A stretch of 10,975 nt of DNA from Chloroflexota bacterium. Its GTDB lineage: Bacteria > Chloroflexota > Limnocylindria > QHBO01. Position 1 is the first letter of the stretch; each line of letters begins with the position of its first letter. The stretch covers positions 1 to 10,975 of the forward strand of contig JAGXHP010000087.1 in NCBI GenBank assembly GCA_024636135.1. The letters run 5' to 3'. Under the pieces are notes generated by a model that made no database searches, was not told the DNA's origin, and saw nothing but the letters and a program-made list of their open reading frames with translations. Below are positions 6,531 through 10,975 of the stretch, piece after piece. The translations under genes were made by a program, and so were the position numbers.

Positions 6531-7396
6531 CCGCAACCGACGCGCTCGCGGCATTCACCGCGTGGGCTGAGCGGGAGGAGACGGTCCGGGGGCTGATCCT
6601 GCTCGGCTCACGGGCGCGGACCGAGCGTCCCGCCGACGAGTGGTCCGACACTGACCTCGTCGCGTTCACCACGGATCTCGCGCGCTGGATCGACACCGGC
6701 GACTGGGTGAGCGAGCTCGGGGACGTCGTGATGACCTTCACCGAGGTCACCGGCCTCAACGGGATCAGGGAGCGGCGCGTGATGTTCTCCGATGGCACCG
6801 ACGTGGACCTCGTCCCCGTCCCGGTGGAACGGATCGACGAGATCGTCGCGGCCGACACCACGCTGCCCGTCCTAGCCCGCGGCTACCGGCTCCTGGTCGA
6901 CAAGGACGAGCGGTTCCGGGATCTCGCGGCGCGCGTCGCAAGCGCCGACCCGATGGCACTCCGCACCGCCGCCGCATGGCCGCCGACCCCGGAGGAGGTC
7001 GACAACGAGGTCGCGAACTACCTCTACCACTGCATCTGGACCGCAAAGAAGCTCCGCCGCGGCGAGCTGGCGGTCGCCGTGAGCTGCCAGAACGGCTTCC
7101 AGGGCCGGACGTTCCTTCGCTTCCTGGAGTGGCAGGCCAAGGCCCGCAGCGACGGCGACGCCAACACCCTCTACGAGGGTCGATACCTCGAGCAATGGGC
7201 CGCGTCCGACGCGGTCGCCGCGCTCGGTCCCTCCCAGGCGCGATACGACGGCGATGACCTCCGACGGTCGATCCTCGACAGCCTCAAAGCCTTCGGCGTC
7301 GTGGCGCGCGAGGTCGCTGGCGCGGTGGGGCTCGAATACCCGGAGCCCGCCCACGCGTGGACGCGCTCGACGCTGGACGACCTGCTCGGCGGCTGA
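6527..7396 (+). CDS. AadE/ANT(6)-type aminoglycoside 6-adenylyltransferase-like protein, probable CTG start
   Basis: A nucleotidyltransferase of the streptomycin (aminoglycoside 6-) adenylyltransferase family, which transfers AMP from ATP to the drug. From the CTG at 6527 the product is 289 residues, the usual family length. It contains LILLGSRARTERP (about 23-35) and SDTDLV (40-45, D41 and D43), the catalytic motif, plus TDVDLVPVP (about 91-99) as the likely third acid. The C-terminal helical part (NYLYHCIWTAKKLRRGELAVAV, about 167-188; AFGVVAREVAGAVGLEYPEP) also fits. No ATG, GTG or TTG lies in frame close to 6527. The first GTG, at 6707, would remove the whole catalytic motif. The CTG overlaps the EF-G-like TGA as CTGA and has GGAG eight bases ahead, so coupled translation is likely. 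True drug specificity is not shown: many environmental relatives have unknown substrates. Confidence 0.85.
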   Translation: MTATDALAAFTAWAEREETVRGLILLGSRARTERPADEWSDTDLVAFTTDLARWIDTGDWVSELGDVVMTFTEVTGLNGIRERRVMFSDGTDVDLVPVPVERIDEIVAADTTLPVLARGYRLLVDKDERFRDLAARVASADPMALRTAAAWPPTPEEVDNEVANYLYHCIWTAKKLRRGELAVAVSCQNGFQGRTFLRFLEWQAKARSDGDANTLYEGRYLEQWAASDAVAALGPSQARYDGDDLRRSILDSLKAFGVVAREVAGAVGLEYPEPAHAWTRSTLDDLLGG

Positions 7397-7397
7397 C

Positions 7398-7643
7398 TCA
7401 GTCCCGGAACGCCCAGGGCTCTCCGAGGGAACGCTGGCGCAGCATGGTTCGACGGTAGACGAGCACCTCGGCGAAGTACGTGGCAACCGTCACGAGGGCC
7501 GCCGCCGCCGTGATGAGCAACGGCGCCGCTTCCCATGGGGCCGTCGCGCCGGTCACGACCGATACAACCCACACCACCAGCGTCACTAGGGCGGCCGCGC
7601 TGAACCCGGACGCCAGGGCGGCGGTGAGGAATCCGAGTCGCAT
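7398..7643 (-). CDS. Small two-helix membrane protein (81 aa), unknown function
   Basis: An 81-residue hydrophobic protein with two predicted membrane helices (about 5-31 and 40-62), followed by a positively charged tail (VYRRTMLRQRSLGEPWAFRD). By the positive-inside rule, both termini are probably cytoplasmic. Its ATG overlaps the tyrS stop as TGATG, a typical coupled-translation junction, so it is the second gene of a tyrS transcript. It ends one base after the convergent adenylyltransferase stop codon. I do not recognise a family; membrane topology and linkage are all the sequence shows. Confidence 0.75.
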   Translation of the reverse strand: MRLGFLTAALASGFSAAALVTLVVWVVSVVTGATAPWEAAPLLITAAAALVTVATYFAEVLVYRRTMLRQRSLGEPWAFRD

Positions 7644-8932
7644 CAGCGGGCCACCTCGGCCACGGCCACCGAGCGCTTGCCCCGGCGCAAGAGCAGCCAG
7701 CGGCCCGCGAGCAGGTCAGCGCGATCGGGCATGGCAGCAGGGTCGGCGACGCGCTCGTTGTTCATGTACGCACCGCCGTCCCCGAGCACGCGCCGCGCCG
7801 CGCCTCGGCTCTCCGACAGTCCGGATGCGACCAACAGGTCCAGGACGCTCGGCAGCGGTCCTTCCGACGGGAGCTCGGCGCGCGGCAGGTCGGCGAACGC
7901 GGCGCTGAGCGTGGCCTCGTCGAGGGATCGGACGTCGCCGGCACCGAACAGCGCCGCTGATGCCTCCGTGGCGCGGCGGGTTGCATCGGCTCCGTGCACC
8001 AGCTCGGTGACCTCCGTCGCCAGTGCTCGTTGCGCCTCTCGCTGCTCCGGCCGGCCGCCGGACGCGGCCTCGAGCTCTTCGATCTCTGAATGGCGACGGA
8101 AGCTGAAGACCCGCAGGTAGGTCCCCACCGCCGAGTCGTCGGTGTTGAGGAACCACTGGTAGAAAGCGAACGGCGAGGTCAGCTCGGGATCGAGCCACAG
8201 CGTCGAGCCGGTGCTCTTGCCGAACTTCTCGCCATCCGGACGCGTGATCAGCGGCGTGGCGAGGGCATGCGCCGTGACGCTCTCCACGCGTCGAATGAGG
8301 TCGACCCCGGCCGTGAGATTTCCCCACTGATCGCTGCCCCCGAGTTGGAGGGTGCAGCCGTGTCGCCGATACAACTCGAGGAAATCCAGCGACTGCATGA
8401 TCTGGTAGCTGAACTCGGTGTAGCTGATCCCCCCCGCCTCGAGGCGGGCGCTCACCGACTCCTTCGCGAGCATGCGGCTCACGCTGAAGTGCTTGCCGAC
8501 GTCGCGCAGCCAGTCGATGGCCGACATGTTCGCCGTCCAATCGAGATTGTTGACGATCAGCGCACCGTTCGCGCCGTCGAAGTGCACGTAGCGCTCGACC
8601 TGGGTTCGGATGCGCTCGACCCAGCCCGCGGTGACCTCCGGATCCTGCAGGGTGCGCTCGCTGGTGCGACCACCCGGATCCCCCACCAGGCCCGTTGCCC
8701 CACCGACCAGGCCGATCGGGCGATGACCGGCCTGCTGGAGCCGGCGCATCGTGACGAGGAGCACAAGGTTCCCGAAGTGGAGACTGGGGGCCGTGGGATC
8801 GAACCCGCCGTAGTACGTGATCGGTTCTCCGCCCATGGCGGCGCGCAGCTCGTCGAGGTCGGTGTGGTCGGCGATCATCCGGCGCCAGGCCAGGTCGTCG
8901 AGGACCGCGGTGCGGTCGTCCTGCGTCGTCAT
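7643..8932 (-). CDS. tyrS: Tyrosyl-tRNA synthetase
   Basis: A class I aminoacyl-tRNA synthetase that charges tRNA-Tyr with tyrosine. The 429-residue product has the bacterial TyrRS layout. YYGGFDPTAPSLHFGNL (about 40-56) carries the HIGH-equivalent HFGN and GGATGLVGDPGGRTSER follows. QIMQSLDFLELY (178-189) and GGSDQWGN (198-205) form the tyrosine and ATP pocket. KFGKS (236-240) is the KMSKS equivalent. An S4-like RNA-binding domain sits at about 362-410 (SVLDLLVASGLSESRGAARRVLGDGGAYMNNERV). The HFGN/KFGKS forms are usual for this branch of the family. The start at 8932 (MTTQDD) is chosen over a GTG at 8974 because the extension would cover the promoter and is not family-like. No Shine-Dalgarno site precedes it. 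It is divergent from the penicillin-binding protein gene. Confidence 0.97.
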   Translation of the reverse strand: MTTQDDRTAVLDDLAWRRMIADHTDLDELRAAMGGEPITYYGGFDPTAPSLHFGNLVLLVTMRRLQQAGHRPIGLVGGATGLVGDPGGRTSERTLQDPEVTAGWVERIRTQVERYVHFDGANGALIVNNLDWTANMSAIDWLRDVGKHFSVSRMLAKESVSARLEAGGISYTEFSYQIMQSLDFLELYRRHGCTLQLGGSDQWGNLTAGVDLIRRVESVTAHALATPLITRPDGEKFGKSTGSTLWLDPELTSPFAFYQWFLNTDDSAVGTYLRVFSFRRHSEIEELEAASGGRPEQREAQRALATEVTELVHGADATRRATEASAALFGAGDVRSLDEATLSAAFADLPRAELPSEGPLPSVLDLLVASGLSESRGAARRVLGDGGAYMNNERVADPAAMPDRADLLAGRWLLLRRGKRSVAVAEVAR

Positions 8933-8941
8933 CGGGGGCTG

Positions 8942-8947
8942 AGTATA
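8942..8947 (-). promoter_or_regulatory. -10 box (TATACT) of tyrS, leaderless or nearly so
   Basis: Minus-strand TATACT ends 9 bases before the tyrS ATG, predicting a transcription start about 3 bases before the start codon. This fits the missing ribosome binding site and implies a leaderless mRNA. No good -35 hexamer is seen. The tight spacing excludes a T-box leader, a common control element of tyrS in Bacillota. Confidence 0.5.
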
Positions 8948-9008
8948 GAGAGCGGGTCGGGGCGCCACGGCCACGGCCGGCCGCGGGGCGGTCCGATGCC
9001 CGCCGTGC

Positions 9009-9014
9009 TACCCT
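9009..9014 (+). promoter_or_regulatory. Extended -10 (TGC-TACCCT) of the PBP gene, leaderless
   Basis: TGCTACCCT at 9006-9014 combines a TGn extension with a TA...T hexamer, and its end lies 8 bases before the ATG at 9023. The predicted start of transcription is within about two bases of the ATG, and no Shine-Dalgarno sequence exists between them. It lies back-to-back with the tyrS -10 box in a 90-base divergent gap. Confidence 0.4.
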
Positions 9015-9022
9015 GCGGCGCG

Positions 9023-10975
9023 ATGAGCCAACGACCACCGCCGGGTCGGCGACCCGCGCAGGGTCGCGGTCCCCGAACCGGGCCCGCTCGGCGACGACCC
9101 GGCTCCCCGACCCTGCCCCGCCTGATCCTCGGGACCTTCGGCCTGCTCGCCATCGGGCTCTTCGCGGTCATCCTCGGCGTCTATGGATCCTTCACCAGCG
9201 GCCTCCCCGACGTGGCGGACATCGAGAACTTCGACCTGATCGAGGGCTCGACGGTGGTCTCCGCGGACGGACGCGATCTGGCGACCTTCGCGGTCGAGGA
9301 TCGGCGCGAGATCGCGTTCGCGCAGATGCCGGAAGTCATGCTCGAGGCACAGGTAGCGGCCGAGGACCAGACGTTCTGGACCAATCCCTGCGTGGACTTC
9401 CGCAGCATCGTGCGCGCGGTTCTCCAGAACTTCCAGGCCGGGGAGACGGTCTCCGGCGCATCGACGATCTGCCAGCAGCTCGTACGCATGCGCCTGTTCG
9501 ACGCCGAGCTGATGGCCGACCCGGAGCGCCAGGTCGAGCGCAAGATCAAGGAGGCCATCCTGGCCCTGCGCCTCGACGATCGCTACCCGGGGACCGACGG
9601 CAAGCAGCGCATCATCGAGATGTATCTCAACCAGGTCTACTACGGGAACAACGCCTACGGAATCTGGGCGGCGGCGAACGCCTATTACGGCAAGGACCTC
9701 ACGTCGGATGCCCCCGACCAGCAGCTGACCATCAGCGAGGCGGCCATGCTCGCGGGGCTGGTCCGCGCGCCGTCGCGCCTCGATCCCACGCCGGAGGCGG
9801 TCGAGCAGCAGGTCGGCGACGGCGTCAGTCGCTGGGTGGTGCCGCAGACGGCGCAGGCGATCACGGTGCGCGACTTCGTGCTGAACCAGATGCTCGAGTC
9901 GAACTTCATCACCCGGGACGAGTACGACCAGGCGCTCGTCGAGGAGGTCGCCCTGGCCGCCCCGCGCGACAACACGTACCTGGCACCGCACTTCGTGTTC
10001 GCCGTGCGGCGTGAGGCCGGCCAGCTGCTCGATGGCGAGGAGCTGCTCGACACGGGCGGGCTCCGCGTGGTCACCACCCTGGACTACGAGGGCTACCAGG
10101 TGAGCGCCGAGAAATGGGCCGCGATCGCGTACGACATGGATCGCCTGAGCGACGACGAGCTCCTCGCGAAGTATGGGGAGCAGGCGCTGACCTGGATCGG
10201 CCAGCTCCAGGGCCGGAATATCAACAACGACGCCCTGGTCACCGTCAACTACCGCACCGGTGCCGTGCTCGCCTACGTCGGCAGTGCCAGCTTCTTCGGC
10301 GAGTCGACGCCCGAGCACCAGGCCAACTTCGACGTCATCGGCCAGGCCTTCCGCCAGTCCGGCTCGGCATTCAAGCCGATCACCTACGCCGCCGGATTCG
10401 AGACCGGCGCGATCAGCCCGTCCACGATGTTCATGGACGTCGAGGGCGAGATCGTCGACGGCTACAGCGTCCCGAACGCCGACGGGCGAGAGCGCGGGCC
10501 GGTCCGCGTGCGCGACGCCCTGAAGTACTCGCTGAACATCCCGGTGGTCAAGGCTCAGCAGCTCATCGGCACCGACAACGTGGTTTCCCTCGCCGAGCGC
10601 CTCGGCCTCGAGTGGGATCCGCGCCAGGAGGACGAGGTGGCGGTTCCGTCCCTCACCCTCGGAACGATCGGCGTCCACATGCTCGACCTCGCCGGCGCGT
10701 ACGGCGCCATCGCCAACGGCGGTGAGTTCCACCCGCCGTACCTCATCGAGCGCATCGAGGACTCGCGCGGCAACGTCATCTACGACCACGCGACCGACGC
10801 TAGCGATCCGGAGCAGGTTCTCTCGGCAGCCTCCGCCCACCTCGTGACCGACATCCTGGCGGACAACACCGATCCGGCGACGAACCCGCTGTGGGGCCCG
10901 CGCTTCCAGCTCCAGTCCGATGCGGGACGCCGGCCCGCCACGCTGAAGACCGGAACCACCAATGACTTCCGCGAC
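9023..10975 (+). CDS. Class A penicillin-binding protein (bifunctional glycosyltransferase/transpeptidase), 3' end outside the window
   Basis: A membrane-anchored peptidoglycan synthase: the GT51 domain polymerises lipid II, and the transpeptidase domain cross-links stem peptides outside the membrane. The 651 visible residues start with a basic, proline-rich cytoplasmic tail (1-30) and a single helix (about 34-56). GT51 motifs follow: AAEDQTFWTNPCVDF (catalytic E114), GASTICQQLV (145-154), RKIKEAILALRLD and IIEMYLNQVYYGNNAYGI. Transpeptidase motifs are GSAFKP (catalytic S448, K451), SLN (S503-N505) and KTGTT (K642 on), after which the window ends. All three penicillin-binding motifs are intact. 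The usual histidine of EDxxFxxH is asparagine, and the usual G of HxGxD and T of STITQQ are both cysteine (C123, C150). Divergent from tyrS. The start is chosen by the position of the membrane anchor; no alternative upstream start was considered further. Confidence 0.95.
   Translation, partial: MSQRPPPGRRPAQGRGPRTGPARRRPGSPTLPRLILGTFGLLAIGLFAVILGVYGSFTSGLPDVADIENFDLIEGSTVVSADGRDLATFAVEDRREIAFAQMPEVMLEAQVAAEDQTFWTNPCVDFRSIVRAVLQNFQAGETVSGASTICQQLVRMRLFDAELMADPERQVERKIKEAILALRLDDRYPGTDGKQRIIEMYLNQVYYGNNAYGIWAAANAYYGKDLTSDAPDQQLTISEAAMLAGLVRAPSRLDPTPEAVEQQVGDGVSRWVVPQTAQAITVRDFVLNQMLESNFITRDEYDQALVEEVALAAPRDNTYLAPHFVFAVRREAGQLLDGEELLDTGGLRVVTTLDYEGYQVSAEKWAAIAYDMDRLSDDELLAKYGEQALTWIGQLQGRNINNDALVTVNYRTGAVLAYVGSASFFGESTPEHQANFDVIGQAFRQSGSAFKPITYAAGFETGAISPSTMFMDVEGEIVDGYSVPNADGRERGPVRVRDALKYSLNIPVVKAQQLIGTDNVVSLAERLGLEWDPRQEDEVAVPSLTLGTIGVHMLDLAGAYGAIANGGEFHPPYLIERIEDSRGNVIYDHATDASDPEQVLSAASAHLVTDILADNTDPATNPLWGPRFQLQSDAGRRPATLKTGTTNDFRD

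Noticed and set aside
8933..9022. T-box riboswitch ahead of tyrS
   Set aside because: Only 90 bases separate the two divergent starts and the tyrS -10 box lies 9 bases from the ATG, leaving no room for a leader.
9008..10840. 610-codon open frame on the minus strand
   Set aside because: It is antisense to the PBP gene, whose plus-strand frame carries all GT51 and transpeptidase motifs. The minus frame is rich in Arg, Asp, Val and His with no recognisable domain, typical of GC-rich shadows.

Overview
The window is high-GC bacterial chromosomal DNA, densely packed with mostly housekeeping genes. I see no integrase, transposase, tRNA, rRNA, CRISPR array or phage gene. Ten protein genes are supported, and two of them (ruvA at the left edge, the penicillin-binding protein at the right edge) run off the window. 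GC-rich codon use, GTG/CTG starts, apparently leaderless promoters, an EF-G-like paralogue and the style of the DoxX, ArsR and PBP proteins suggest Chloroflexota, or less likely Actinomycetota. This is inference from protein style only, with no marker search behind it.

Left part (1-3292): on the minus strand lie yebC, ruvC and the start of ruvA. The last two overlap by GTGA. In many bacteria yebC-ruvC-ruvA-ruvB are contiguous. Here an oppositely oriented module interrupts the run: a strong sigma70-like promoter (TTGACA-17-TACGCT) flanked by two CGAAA..TTTCG palindromes, a 68-codon small gene, and a 377-residue protein with a C-terminal ArsR-type winged helix. This is the most suggestive regulatory structure in the window.

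Middle part (3293-7396): a minus-strand membrane protein made of two DoxX-like halves is divergent from an EF-G-like translational GTPase gene (fusA2 type). The EF-G-like stop codon overlaps the start of an ANT(6)/AadE-type nucleotidyltransferase. Its catalytic GSRA...SDTD motif is only included if translation starts at a CTG in the CTGA overlap; an ATG/GTG/TTG-only gene caller would truncate it to a GTG at 6707.

Right part (7398-10975): on the minus strand are tyrS and, coupled by a TGATG junction, a small two-helix membrane protein. Divergent from tyrS is a class A penicillin-binding protein with transglycosylase and transpeptidase motifs visible up to KTG, where the window ends. The 90-base tyrS/PBP gap holds two back-to-back -10 elements placed so close to the start codons that both mRNAs may be leaderless.

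No wholly new system is evident. The best leads are the operator-flanked small-gene/ArsR module inside the split yebC-ruvCA locus, the overlapping EF-G-like/ANT(6) pair with its probable CTG start, and the two lone cysteines in the PBP transglycosylase domain.
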